From: Geopsychrobacter electrodiphilus DSM 16401
GTDB lineage: Bacteria; Desulfobacterota; Desulfuromonadia; Desulfuromonadales; Geopsychrobacteraceae
Direction of reading: 5' to 3'
Length of the DNA: 64,000 nt
NCBI RefSeq assembly: GCF_000384395.1
Contig: NZ_ARWE01000001.1
Location: 868,001-932,000, forward strand
A program made the position numbers and the translations under genes. Below are positions 44,256 to 51,954 of this stretch, piece after piece. The notes beneath the pieces were generated by a model, which did not search any database, was not told the origin of the DNA, and worked only from the letters and a program-made list of their open reading frames with translations. Position 1 is the first letter of the stretch. The number at the start of each line of letters is the position of its first letter.

Positions 44256-44945
44256 TTAATCCTCATCTTCATCCACACCCTGTATCGGGCGGGCGTAGTT
44301 ATCAAAAGCCTTGCGGTTCATCCCCAGGAGAAACTCGATCAGGTGCGGGACCTTTTGCGGATCTCCACCGATGATCTTGCACATGCGGCCGGCAGACTTG
44401 CGGGTAATGGCGTCGAAATAGTTTTTAAGGTTTGTGGCGCGATCGGCGAGCTCGACTTCGACGTGTGACTTTTCGATCAGTTCACCCAGGGCCTGGCGGT
44501 ATTTGAGTTCACGCATGCGTCCGTCGACATCGATGCGGGCGATGTCTTTGCGCAGTTTGTCTTCTTGTAAGTTGCCGTCGGAACTGGAGCCGTCTTTTTT
44601 CTTGAGGTGCAGCCGGGCATATTCGAGCGCTTCGGTTTGGCTGATGCTGCCATTGCCGCGCAGTTTGAGCTTGCCCTGATCACGATGCTCATAGGCGGTG
44701 CTGGTCCCGATGCGCCAGTCATGGCTGGACAAAAAGTCCACCAGTTGGGGGATACTGGTATAAACCTCTTCATCGGTGCTGAGTCGGGCGTTTAGAAACT
44801 CTTCCAGTTGTTTTTGTGCATGCTTCAATGCCTTGCGTCGTTCGCCGGTCGGCCTGCGGGTAGCCGCGGCCAGGGCTTCTTCGAGTGTTGCGCGGAGATC
44901 TGCTTCGCGCTGCTGGAGATCGATGTCGAGATCAGTGGTGCTCAT
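44256..44945 (-). CDS. Terminase small subunit
   Basis: The 229-residue product has a helical N-terminal half rich in Ala/Arg/Glu, a possible HTH (SQTEALEYARLHLKKKDG) in the middle, and a C-terminal segment with LPKV-like HLIEFLLGMNRKAFDNYARP. It lies upstream of TerL in the transcript. The size and helix pattern fit DNA-recognition subunits of lambdoid terminases. AAAGGTGAAGT precedes the ATG, which overlaps the previous stop (ATGA). Confidence 0.65.
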   Translation of the reverse strand: MSTTDLDIDLQQREADLRATLEEALAAATRRPTGERRKALKHAQKQLEEFLNARLSTDEEVYTSIPQLVDFLSSHDWRIGTSTAYEHRDQGKLKLRGNGSISQTEALEYARLHLKKKDGSSSDGNLQEDKLRKDIARIDVDGRMRELKYRQALGELIEKSHVEVELADRATNLKNYFDAITRKSAGRMCKIIGGDPQKVPHLIEFLLGMNRKAFDNYARPIQGVDEDED

Positions 44946-45211
44946 ACTTCACCTTTGAGGTAATAGCCGCGCTCATCATTCTTTTCGATGGTCATATCAA
45001 AGAGCAGATGCACATAGGCCACACCTTTTTCACGGATCTTGGCGCGCCAGTAAGTCTCGGCACTGTGCATAAGATCGACCATTTCGAGCTCTTCTTCGTG
45101 TTGGTCTTTGGCATTGGTAACCTCAACCGCTTCGCTCAGTACATGATCAAGCTGGGTATCGGAATCGTTCTGCGCGGAAAAGATGGTTGCTGGAAAATTG
45201 AAGTTGATCAT
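44942..45211 (-). CDS. Small MazG-like protein
   Basis: The 89-residue protein has the all-alpha MazG signature in short form: EAVE at residues 27-30 (ExxE) and EMVD at 43-46 (ExxD) within a helix-rich core (HEEELEMVDLMHSAETYW). MazG-type enzymes hydrolyse nucleoside triphosphates to monophosphates, and phages use them for nucleotide pool or ppGpp control. The short length makes this tentative. Confidence 0.5.
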   Translation of the reverse strand: MINFNFPATIFSAQNDSDTQLDHVLSEAVEVTNAKDQHEEELEMVDLMHSAETYWRAKIREKGVAYVHLLFDMTIEKNDERGYYLKGEV

Positions 45212-45423
45212 AGTCGTGTCTCCACTGTGATGATTTTGGCTTCTCCTGGAATGTACAGACCCGACGGGTAATGCGTGCCAGGGTCAGATTTACGCCGGAA
45301 CGCGCGCAGGCAAACCGGGCACTGGTATTGACCTGCGGGGAGACTTCCCCCGACCGGGGTGGTGCAAAAATCATCAAAGTCGGCAACGTGCCCGCAGGCG
45401 CCGCAGGTGATCTGGATGTTCAT
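45208..45423 (-). CDS. Zinc-ribbon phage protein
   Basis: The 71-residue product has CGACG near residue 8 and CPVC near residue 35, a four-Cys zinc ribbon. The remainder is polar and beta-like. It overlaps the MazG-like gene by 4 bp (ATGA). Similar tiny zinc-ribbon proteins are common in phage early/middle operons; no role can be given. Confidence 0.6.
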   Translation of the reverse strand: MNIQITCGACGHVADFDDFCTTPVGGSLPAGQYQCPVCLRAFRRKSDPGTHYPSGLYIPGEAKIITVETRL

Positions 45424-45424
45424 G

Positions 45425-45652
45425 TTATACGGCCCGATGGTTGATCAACCCGCGGATCTGGTTGACGGTGAACCATAGGCTGACGGCGAACATTCCCCAG
45501 AGGCCACCCTTAAGGGTTGAATAGATCCAGAAGGGCTGGCTGAGTAGTCCCAGGGTAAATGCCATCCGGTATCGGCGCCCGGCGAAGGCCCAAATGCTGG
45601 AGCCGGTGAAAAGCATGATGGCGACCTGGCAGATGGTTTCGGTTATTGGCAT
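45425..45652 (-). CDS. Small two-helix membrane protein
   Basis: The 75-residue protein has hydrophobic helices at about 8-24 and 30-65 interrupted by RRYRM, and ends in the basic INHRAV. It is coupled to the upstream regulator gene by a 10-bp overlap. It could be a superinfection-exclusion or accessory lysis protein, but nothing specific is visible. Confidence 0.5.
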   Translation of the reverse strand: MPITETICQVAIMLFTGSSIWAFAGRRYRMAFTLGLLSQPFWIYSTLKGGLWGMFAVSLWFTVNQIRGLINHRAV

Positions 45653-45879
45653 CGCAGTTGTCCCCTGTTTTTAATCCATAAGATTTCACCGCCTATTTCC
45701 ATAATGGGAAGCATGCGTGAGATATCGGTATATACCCGGTAGGAATGACGCAGGCTGAGGGTGTAGATATCTGCAATTTTATGGGGTGAGAGTCTTTGGC
45801 CGGATTGAAGGCGCTGGACAACATCGAGGGCGCGTTCGAACGGACTTAGCACTGCTCCTGATAAGTTTTTTCTTCCCAC
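45643..45879 (-). CDS. Small winged-helix-like regulator
   Basis: The GTG at 45879 is preferred because GGAGG lies 5 bp before it; an ATG at 45933 would overlap the clamp gene. The 78-residue protein contains LSPHKIADIYTLSLRHSYRVYTDISRML, a likely helix-turn-helix, then GGEILWIKNRG, a possible wing. It follows the beta clamp gene by 13 bp. It is likely a DNA-binding switch protein of the middle operon. Confidence 0.55.
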   Translation of the reverse strand: MGRKNLSGAVLSPFERALDVVQRLQSGQRLSPHKIADIYTLSLRHSYRVYTDISRMLPIMEIGGEILWIKNRGQLRCQ

Positions 45880-45892
45880 TGTGGCCTCCAAT

Positions 45893-47014
45893 CTAAAGTC
45901 TTTTTGGCATGACAATATCGAGCCGCTCATCAAAGGTGCCGTAGTCCTGGGGGAGGATCACCAGGGCATCGAAGCTGGTTTTATATTTGATGACGATATC
46001 TTCACCGAGACCAGTGACGGCATCGGTGAGATAGTTGGCTGAAACACCTACCTGAATATTGTCGCCTTCCATTTCTACGGGGACGATATCGCGGGCATGG
46101 CCGGTTTCGCTTTCGGCGGTGAGGGTGAGCTGGTTGCCTGAGGCGTTGAGCTGCAGGGTGCTGGTTTTGCTGCTGTAGACTTGCCGCACGCGATCGATGC
46201 TGGCGAGAAAGTCGGCGGCTGTGATGCTGATGATTCCGGGGTGATCGGTGGGGATGATTTTTCGGTAGTCAGGAAAGTCGCCATCAAGCAGGCGGATAAT
46301 CAGGGTTAGAGTGGCCTGGACGAAGGCGATCTGGTTGTCGTAGATATAAATCTGAGTATGGCCATCGTTTAGTTTTTCAATTTCGGCGAGGGCTTTTCGG
46401 CTGAGCATATGATCGAAGCTGGAATTGCTGGCGACCGATTCAGGGTCGAGGTCTTTTCCGGCGAGTGACAGCCGGTGGCCATCGGTGGCGCAGGCGGTGA
46501 GCCGTTGGCCCTGGAGTTTAAAGTTGACGCAGTTGAGATTGTATTTCACCAGGTCGGTACAGACGGCGTGCTTTGTGGCCTTGATGAGTTGCTGGTAAAC
46601 ATCGGCGGTAATATCGAGGGCATGATCTCCAACGGTGCGCAGGGCGACGGTGGGGTAGTCGATGGCATCTTCGCATTTGAGTTTGACTTCGGCGTCTTCG
46701 GCGGTGATCTGGAGCTGCTGCCCGGCGATCTCTTGCAGGTGGATCAGCTGACTGGGCATGCGCTTGACGATTTCGAGCAGGGTGTTGAGCGGCACGGCGA
46801 CGCGGCCGCGGTAAATGCTCTCTTCGATATCGGCGCTGCTGGTGATTCCTATTTCAAGATCGGTTGCGGAGGCGCGCAGCTTCCAGCCATCGACCTCGAG
46901 CAATACGCAGCGGAGCAGGGGCATATCTGTTCCGCGCCCTGCGGCACCCTGGACGCGCTGGAGTAGCCCTTGCAGGGCAACCTTTAAAATATAAACATCG
47001 AGCATCTCTTTCAT
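45893..47014 (-). CDS. dnaN: Phage-encoded DNA polymerase III beta sliding clamp
   Basis: The ATG at 47014 (AAAGGAG, 7 bp) gives 373 residues, the normal clamp length. The three-domain pattern is visible: RASATDLEIGI in domain I, YNLNCVNFKLQGQRLTACATDGHRLSLAG in domain II, FPDYRKIIPTD, and the typical C-terminal end DIVMPKRL (clamps end in MP-x-R-L). The clamp tethers polymerase and other partners to DNA. Clamps are almost always single-copy host genes, so a prophage copy amid replication genes suggests that the phage redirects the host polymerase. No phage polymerase gene is present in the element. Confidence 0.9.
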   Translation of the reverse strand: MKEMLDVYILKVALQGLLQRVQGAAGRGTDMPLLRCVLLEVDGWKLRASATDLEIGITSSADIEESIYRGRVAVPLNTLLEIVKRMPSQLIHLQEIAGQQLQITAEDAEVKLKCEDAIDYPTVALRTVGDHALDITADVYQQLIKATKHAVCTDLVKYNLNCVNFKLQGQRLTACATDGHRLSLAGKDLDPESVASNSSFDHMLSRKALAEIEKLNDGHTQIYIYDNQIAFVQATLTLIIRLLDGDFPDYRKIIPTDHPGIISITAADFLASIDRVRQVYSSKTSTLQLNASGNQLTLTAESETGHARDIVPVEMEGDNIQVGVSANYLTDAVTGLGEDIVIKYKTSFDALVILPQDYGTFDERLDIVMPKRL

Positions 47015-47072
47015 CACGAATCTCCTTTAGTGTTAAAACCCGAACCCCGCCCCCCGCCGCGCGCGCCCCTTA

Positions 47073-47486
47073 CTATCCCTGTGCTGTATCGGCTGGGCAT
47101 GATGATGCTGTCTGGTGCCGCAGGGCGATCCGTTCGCGCATATCCTTGATGGCGCCGGACGACTTGCCGAGGGTGGCCGCGATCTCGGAGTGACTGCGAT
47201 CGGCGTTGAGCAGCAGCATCAGCTTGACGTATTCTTCGGGGCTCCAGCTGGTCTCGTGGATCGGCGTGCCGTTGGTGGGCGTGAAGGTGGATCCGCACGA
47301 CTTGCAGTAAACCCGACCCATCTCCCAAAAGGTGGCCAGGGCGCGAGGTCCGGTGATCTGCTCTTTGCAGCTGGGGCAGATCGGACAGGGCGGAAGGTAG
47401 GTTTGAACCATCCACTTCCAGGCGCCGGACCGCTCGATCGCGCCGATCAGGTCCTCGATCTCCAGTTGTCTGCTAACTTGCGCCAT
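47073..47486 (-). CDS. Zinc-ribbon plus HTH protein
   Basis: The product of about 137 residues has CPICPSC and CKSCGSTFTPTNGTPIH, a transposase-type (InsA-like) zinc ribbon. The segment WSPEEYVKLMLLLNADRSHSEIAATLGKSSGAIKDM then forms a helix-turn-helix. A GTG at 47489 is an alternative start. It is probably a DNA-binding regulator of the phage rather than a transposase, since no catalytic domain follows. Confidence 0.6.
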   Translation of the reverse strand: MAQVSRQLEIEDLIGAIERSGAWKWMVQTYLPPCPICPSCKEQITGPRALATFWEMGRVYCKSCGSTFTPTNGTPIHETSWSPEEYVKLMLLLNADRSHSEIAATLGKSSGAIKDMRERIALRHQTASSCPADTAQG

Positions 47487-47590
47487 CACTGATTATCTCC
47501 AGTATTCCGGAACTCGAAAAACTCTGAACTCATATATTCCCCGGGGGCTTGCCATCCCGCAGTGGGTGGGGGCCTCAGGAGGACCCGCGA

Positions 47591-48241
47591 TCAATGACCG
47601 AGCCGATCTAGGTGGTGAAAGAACCGAGCGCGCAGCGTTGAATTGGCACGATCAAGAACTTTCTCGGTGATACCTGCCTGCTCGAACATTGTCGCGACCT
47701 GAATAGTCTTTGGCCCGATTACCTTCTTACCCTTACGAGCCAGCACCCTGGTTGAATATTCCCCATACAAAGTCGCACCAGCTATTGATCCACCCTTGCC
47801 ACTACCAGCAAACCCGCGCACATAAGCCAACCAGGCATTGCTGATTGTCGTGCGCTGGCCCCTGACGATCTCTACCGATAGCCCACGCGAGCCTGAACTC
47901 CGTTGCCGCCTGGTGACCAGACCACCAGACTTTGAATTGCGCGTTTTAACTAACAGACCAGCACGTGTCGATTTGACCTCCCTCGGCTTGAAGTACGCCA
48001 GGCTGATCGGCGCTCCCGAGATCGTCAACACACGCTCAGCACCATCACCCCGGCTGTTCACTTTCATCCGACTATCCAAATCACGCTTCATGATGTTCCA
48101 CCGAGCACGCAGCAAGGTCGACGTCTCACTCTTCGCATCACGCGCCGCCTCAGTCACCGCAAACTTCGCAGCCTTCACCACAACAGCCGGATCAAACATC
48201 CGCAGCGCCTCATCAAAACCCTCAAGTCTCACCGTAAACAT
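47591..48241 (-). CDS. Minor tail protein Z-like, displaced
   Basis: The 216-residue protein begins with AAKFAVTEAARDAKSETSTLLRARWNI, then basic segments (RNSKSGGLVTRRQRSSGSRG) and IGPKTIQVATMFEQ. The helical start and overall layout resemble lambda gpZ-like minor tail proteins, which normally lie between head-tail connectors and the tail terminator. Here it lies more than 14 kb away, between the clamp module and the helicase, right beside the repeat array. GGAGG lies upstream of the ATG. Confidence 0.5.
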   Translation of the reverse strand: MFTVRLEGFDEALRMFDPAVVVKAAKFAVTEAARDAKSETSTLLRARWNIMKRDLDSRMKVNSRGDGAERVLTISGAPISLAYFKPREVKSTRAGLLVKTRNSKSGGLVTRRQRSSGSRGLSVEIVRGQRTTISNAWLAYVRGFAGSGKGGSIAGATLYGEYSTRVLARKGKKVIGPKTIQVATMFEQAGITEKVLDRANSTLRARFFHHLDRLGH

Positions 48242-48257
48242 CGCTCAGCCTCCAATC

Positions 48258-48549
48258 TGTCCGGGGTGTCCGGGGTGTGTCCGGGGTAAAACCCCTTGCC
48301 CGGACAGGCTTTTCTTAATAATTTCACTTACTTTCTTCTCTTGTCCGGCTTGTCCGGGGTAAAAAGAAGTTATAAGAGAATAAAAACAATTTTTATTTAG
48401 ACGATGACTAACGCGCGCGCGCGTGTACGTATAGATATTGGAATTACCCCGGACACCCCGGACAGACACCCGCAAACCCGCATGTGTTCTATCTTTCCTC
48501 TGTCCGGGCAAGCCCAAATACCCCGGACACACCCCGGACATCCCGGACA
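48258..48549. repeat. Mirror-symmetric array of 12 TGTCCGGGG-type sites
   Basis: Copies of TGTCCGGGG or one-base variants lie at 48258, 48267, 48278, 48299 (reverse), 48342 and 48351, and in mirrored order and orientation at 48447, 48456, 48501, 48521, 48532 and 48542. Each left/right pair is centred on 48403-48404. The spacers between copies are not conserved but their lengths are. The centre is AT-rich (48361-48400) followed by an alternating CG run (48412-48424). It fills the non-coding gap between the helicase 3' end and the gene at 48241. Candidate replication origin or protein-assembly site. Confidence 0.85.
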
Positions 48550-48579
48550 CTGAAGTTGGCATGGTGGTTGCGATATTCC

Positions 48580-50100
48580 TCATGGGGTGGGCTCCGCGCG
48601 GAGGGGGGCGGGGGAGGGGCCAAAGGTTGCCCCCTCCGGAGTATCATCCAGCTTCTCTTCGATCAGCCTGAAACCCGTATAAGCATTAGTGCGACGCGTT
48701 GCGTCGAGATCATCAATCATCTTCCCATCCCCACAGGGGATAGAAAGATCGCTCAGCAAACGCTTGAACTCCTTGCGGAAGTGAGGCTCACCGTATGGCT
48801 GCAGTCCCCACACCCGGCAACGCTTGCCGTACTCCTCCCACACCCTTGATTTCGATGTCTTCGCCGCAGGATCAGCCACCAGGTGTTGCTCAATGAAGTA
48901 CAGCACGTTGTTATTGATCCGCTTATAGTCGTGCAGGCTCGCCTTCATACTCGCCGAATCCGTGAACCCCTCATCGCGCAGCATCACCAGACCCGCCAAC
49001 GCCCAGGCGAAGATCCCCGGCAGCTCCTTGATCAGATCCTCATACAAGAAGATGTCGGCCGCGCCCTTTTTAACGAACTGACCCTGCATTTCGATGATCA
49101 TGATCTTGCGAAAGAAGCCGTCGCTGTTGTCCAGCATGCGCGGCAGGCGGTTGGTCGAATAGACCAGCTTGCAGAAGGGTACAAAATCGAAAGGCGTCTG
49201 GTTCTTGAAGCTGGCCGATATCGGATCGCCCGAGACAATCGCCTTGATCTCCTGGGACTGCATCGCCTTCGACTCGACCTCGGTGCTCATGTTCAGCAGC
49301 TTGTCCACCAGGCGCGACAGATAAAACTGGTCATCCAGGCGACCCATGGGGATATGGCTGCAGTTCTCCGCCCCGACCAGCTGACGCAAAATATTCATCA
49401 GCGTCGACTTGCCATCACCACCTGGGCCATAGAGCAGTAGCATCTTCTCGTAGCGCGTCTCACGCGTCAGACAGTAGCCGAAAAACTTCTGCAGCTCGCG
49501 GATCGCGGCCGTGTCCTGCACCGTCTCCACCAGAAACTTCTTCCAGCGCTGGCACTCCAGCACGTTGTCCGGATCAAACGAAACCCCCAGGCAGTGCGTC
49601 GAATAGAAATCATGCGCATGCGGAATCAGTTCCGCCGAGACCAGGTTGAACATCCCGTTCTGCAGGCAGATAAGATTCTCGCCATCGTTCATGTGGCGCC
49701 CGATCGGCAGCACTGACAAGTCGCGGACCATGCTTGCCACGTCCGAAGCCTTGGCACTGTTGCCCTCATCACCCAGCATGCGCAGCGACTTACCCCGTAT
49801 ATACTGCAGATCGTACTGCTCCCAGAACTTCCCCTCCCAGCGATAAACCAGGCCGGTCAGCGGATCAGACACCACGCTCAGGTCCTCCATGATCGCCTTC
49901 GCCAACAGCGCCGGCATGAACTTGCGCCCCTTGAAGAACCTCTCAACACTCGGATCTATTGCGGGCGGCTTTGCTGGCTCGATCGTCACCGCAGTAGCCA
50001 GCAGATCATTCAAATCCGAAACGCTCAGCCCATGCGTCACAAAGAAGTCGGTCAGATCCTGGCCGTGGTTGGCAGGGTAGTAGGTGGGACACTTAGGCAC
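48580..50100 (-). CDS. SF3/D5-type replicative helicase
   Basis: A GTG at 50100 with GGAGG 6 bp upstream is the likely start (506 residues); it overlaps the methyltransferase stop by 8 bp. The core has a D5-N-like region (about 60-200), Walker A GPGGDGKST near residue 255, an SF3 Walker B region (NMSTEVESKAM), QTPFDFVPFCKLVYSTNRLPR and a sensor Arg region (DGFFRKIMIIEM). A C-terminal winged-helix region follows. It unwinds the phage origin and partners the separate primase at 51951-52928. The stop lies 31 bp from the repeat array. Confidence 0.85.
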   Translation of the reverse strand: MPKCPTYYPANHGQDLTDFFVTHGLSVSDLNDLLATAVTIEPAKPPAIDPSVERFFKGRKFMPALLAKAIMEDLSVVSDPLTGLVYRWEGKFWEQYDLQYIRGKSLRMLGDEGNSAKASDVASMVRDLSVLPIGRHMNDGENLICLQNGMFNLVSAELIPHAHDFYSTHCLGVSFDPDNVLECQRWKKFLVETVQDTAAIRELQKFFGYCLTRETRYEKMLLLYGPGGDGKSTLMNILRQLVGAENCSHIPMGRLDDQFYLSRLVDKLLNMSTEVESKAMQSQEIKAIVSGDPISASFKNQTPFDFVPFCKLVYSTNRLPRMLDNSDGFFRKIMIIEMQGQFVKKGAADIFLYEDLIKELPGIFAWALAGLVMLRDEGFTDSASMKASLHDYKRINNNVLYFIEQHLVADPAAKTSKSRVWEEYGKRCRVWGLQPYGEPHFRKEFKRLLSDLSIPCGDGKMIDDLDATRRTNAYTGFRLIEEKLDDTPEGATFGPSPAPLRAEPTP

Positions 50101-51721
50101 AGGCAGCCTCCGACTGTCCCACTTCAACCACATTCGCCCGCACCAGGGCCTCAGCAACCGGAGGACAAACCGAATTACCACAGCGCGCTACCTGAGCCGT
50201 CTTGGTGATCTTCTTCCCGGTCGCGTCCCGATCGATGATGTAATCCTCACCGAACCCCTGCGCCCTGAAGAGCTCACGCGGCTCAAGCATCCGCATGCAG
50301 ATATCGATGATCTGGTAATCTTCCCCCTTGATCGTCACCAATCCGAACCGGTGCTTACTAGTGACCGTCTGCAACGGCTCAGCGCATCCATGGCCGATAT
50401 TGGTCCCGTAATATTTCAACAAGAAGGCTCGCACCTCACCAACATGAAACCCACCGGCAGTGATCGTCGGCAGCGGCTCACGTACATCCTGACCATCCTT
50501 GCAGGTACCGCGCAGCTTCAGCAGGTTGCTGGTCACCAGACCGGTTTTACCCAAACCGCCAGGCGTAACCGTACCGATCGGCTCACGCGCATCACTCCCA
50601 ACGCTCTGACCGAAATGCCGCACCAGGTTGGCCGTAACAATCTGATTCTGAGTGCCGCGCATGGTCGTGGTAGGCAGCGGGGTGTCAATCTCGACACCCG
50701 TCGCACCGCCGAAATGCTTGGCCAGAAAAGCCGTGACCAGGGCATGCCTGTTTTCAGTTGGCTGAGTAGCAAGGGGATCACTCAACTTCTGGCCCCTGAC
50801 ATCGCTTTGAGATTTTGATCCGTAATAGGTCGAGATGATCGGCGTGACCAAACAATGCTCAGCTTTACTGGTGACAGTCGTTAATGGCTGATCAAGGGAA
50901 TACTGCAGACGATCACCACCAAAACCGGTCTGACCGATCCGCACGATGAAAGGATCTGGATTATCAATGACGAACCGCTGCAGACCCCGAGCAATGCGCC
51001 GCAGGGTGTTCTCAGCCAACGGCCGCTTACGCTCAAAAATACTCTGCACCGGAATAGACCAGTCGATAATGTCAGCCGCCGTCCGGTACGGGATAAGCCC
51101 AGGGCCATGGGTCGGATCAGGCCAGACAATCGGCGCACCATCACAACGCGCGACAATAAACAGCCGCTTGCGGATCGTCGGCGCACCGTAATCACAGGCC
51201 CTTAGCTCACGATGCTCAACCTGGTAGCCAAGGCGAACCAGCTGCCGCTTCCAGTGCGCGAAAGTCTCACCCTTACGCACAGGACATGGCATGTTGTCAG
51301 CGTCCAACGGGCCCCAGGTCTTAAACTCTTCAACGTTCTCCAGCATGATCACCCGCGGCTTGACCTTCTTCGCCCAGCGGATCACCACCCAGGCAAGACC
51401 GCGAATCTTCTTTTCGACTGGCTTGCCGCCTTTCGCTTTGCTGAAATGCTTGCAGTCAGGAGAAAACCAGGCCAACCCAACCGGACGGCCACCGCAAACT
51501 TTAACCGGATCGATATCCCAGACAGATTCGCAGAAATGGTGCGTAAGAGGGTGATTGATGGCGTGCATGGCGATCGCATCAGGATCGTGGTTGATAGCGA
51601 TATCAACTGGACGGCCCAGCGCAGCCTCAATGCCAGTAGAGGCCCCACCACCACCGGCAAAATTGTCAACGACCAGGTCATCAAAATTAATTGAATACTG
51701 AGGGTCAATCCGATACTTCAT
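50093..51721 (-). CDS. Dcm-like C5-cytosine DNA methyltransferase
   Basis: The 542-residue enzyme has motif I DNFAGGGGASTGIE, motif IV FSPDCKHFSKAKGG with the catalytic Cys, motif VI ENVEEF, motif VIII RKRLFIVAR and C-terminal motifs IX-X (RELFRAQGFGEDYI, CGNSV). The target region (about residues 265-465) contains about six tandem units of 30-38 residues (aromatic-Gly start, PLxTVT in the middle, LVT end). No restriction partner is adjacent, so it is a solitary phage methylase, probably protecting phage DNA from host restriction. Confidence 0.85.
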   Translation of the reverse strand: MKYRIDPQYSINFDDLVVDNFAGGGGASTGIEAALGRPVDIAINHDPDAIAMHAINHPLTHHFCESVWDIDPVKVCGGRPVGLAWFSPDCKHFSKAKGGKPVEKKIRGLAWVVIRWAKKVKPRVIMLENVEEFKTWGPLDADNMPCPVRKGETFAHWKRQLVRLGYQVEHRELRACDYGAPTIRKRLFIVARCDGAPIVWPDPTHGPGLIPYRTAADIIDWSIPVQSIFERKRPLAENTLRRIARGLQRFVIDNPDPFIVRIGQTGFGGDRLQYSLDQPLTTVTSKAEHCLVTPIISTYYGSKSQSDVRGQKLSDPLATQPTENRHALVTAFLAKHFGGATGVEIDTPLPTTTMRGTQNQIVTANLVRHFGQSVGSDAREPIGTVTPGGLGKTGLVTSNLLKLRGTCKDGQDVREPLPTITAGGFHVGEVRAFLLKYYGTNIGHGCAEPLQTVTSKHRFGLVTIKGEDYQIIDICMRMLEPRELFRAQGFGEDYIIDRDATGKKITKTAQVARCGNSVCPPVAEALVRANVVEVGQSEAACA

Positions 51722-51954
51722 CAAGGTCGGAGATCCCCCTTAGAAATAAAATTTTCCAGTATAGGCATCAGCTCACGGACCTGCTCTTGACTTAAGTGCA
51801 TCCGGGTACATCTATGGCCAGCGAAATCAATATCAACGCCAAGCCAGATAGCACTCGTCTCGGCAAGTGAACTTTCTTGAATTGAACAACTGCTTCCATA
51901 AATGTCATTGAAGTGCGCGACAGCAAACCCACGTGATGTTAATTTAATATTCAC
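51721..51954 (-). CDS. Small conserved phage protein beside the methylase
   Basis: The 77-residue protein has GSSCSIQESSLAETSAIWLGVD and a C-terminal TRMHLSQEQVRELMPILENF. This combination (CSIQxSS, IWLG, RMHLxxEQV) is one I recall from many phages near replication or methylase genes, with no known function. It overlaps the primase stop by 4 bp (ATGA). Confidence 0.65.
   Translation of the reverse strand: MNIKLTSRGFAVAHFNDIYGSSCSIQESSLAETSAIWLGVDIDFAGHRCTRMHLSQEQVRELMPILENFISKGDLRP

Noticed and set aside
47073-47486. Insertion-sequence transposase
   Set aside because: The zinc ribbon and HTH resemble InsA, but there is no catalytic domain, terminal inverted repeat or target duplication nearby.
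48245-48583. Minus-strand frame rich in Pro-Gly/Gly-Gln across the repeat array
   Set aside because: Its sequence is simply the translated TGTCCGGGG repeats; the array's symmetry and variable spacers argue for a binding site, not a protein.
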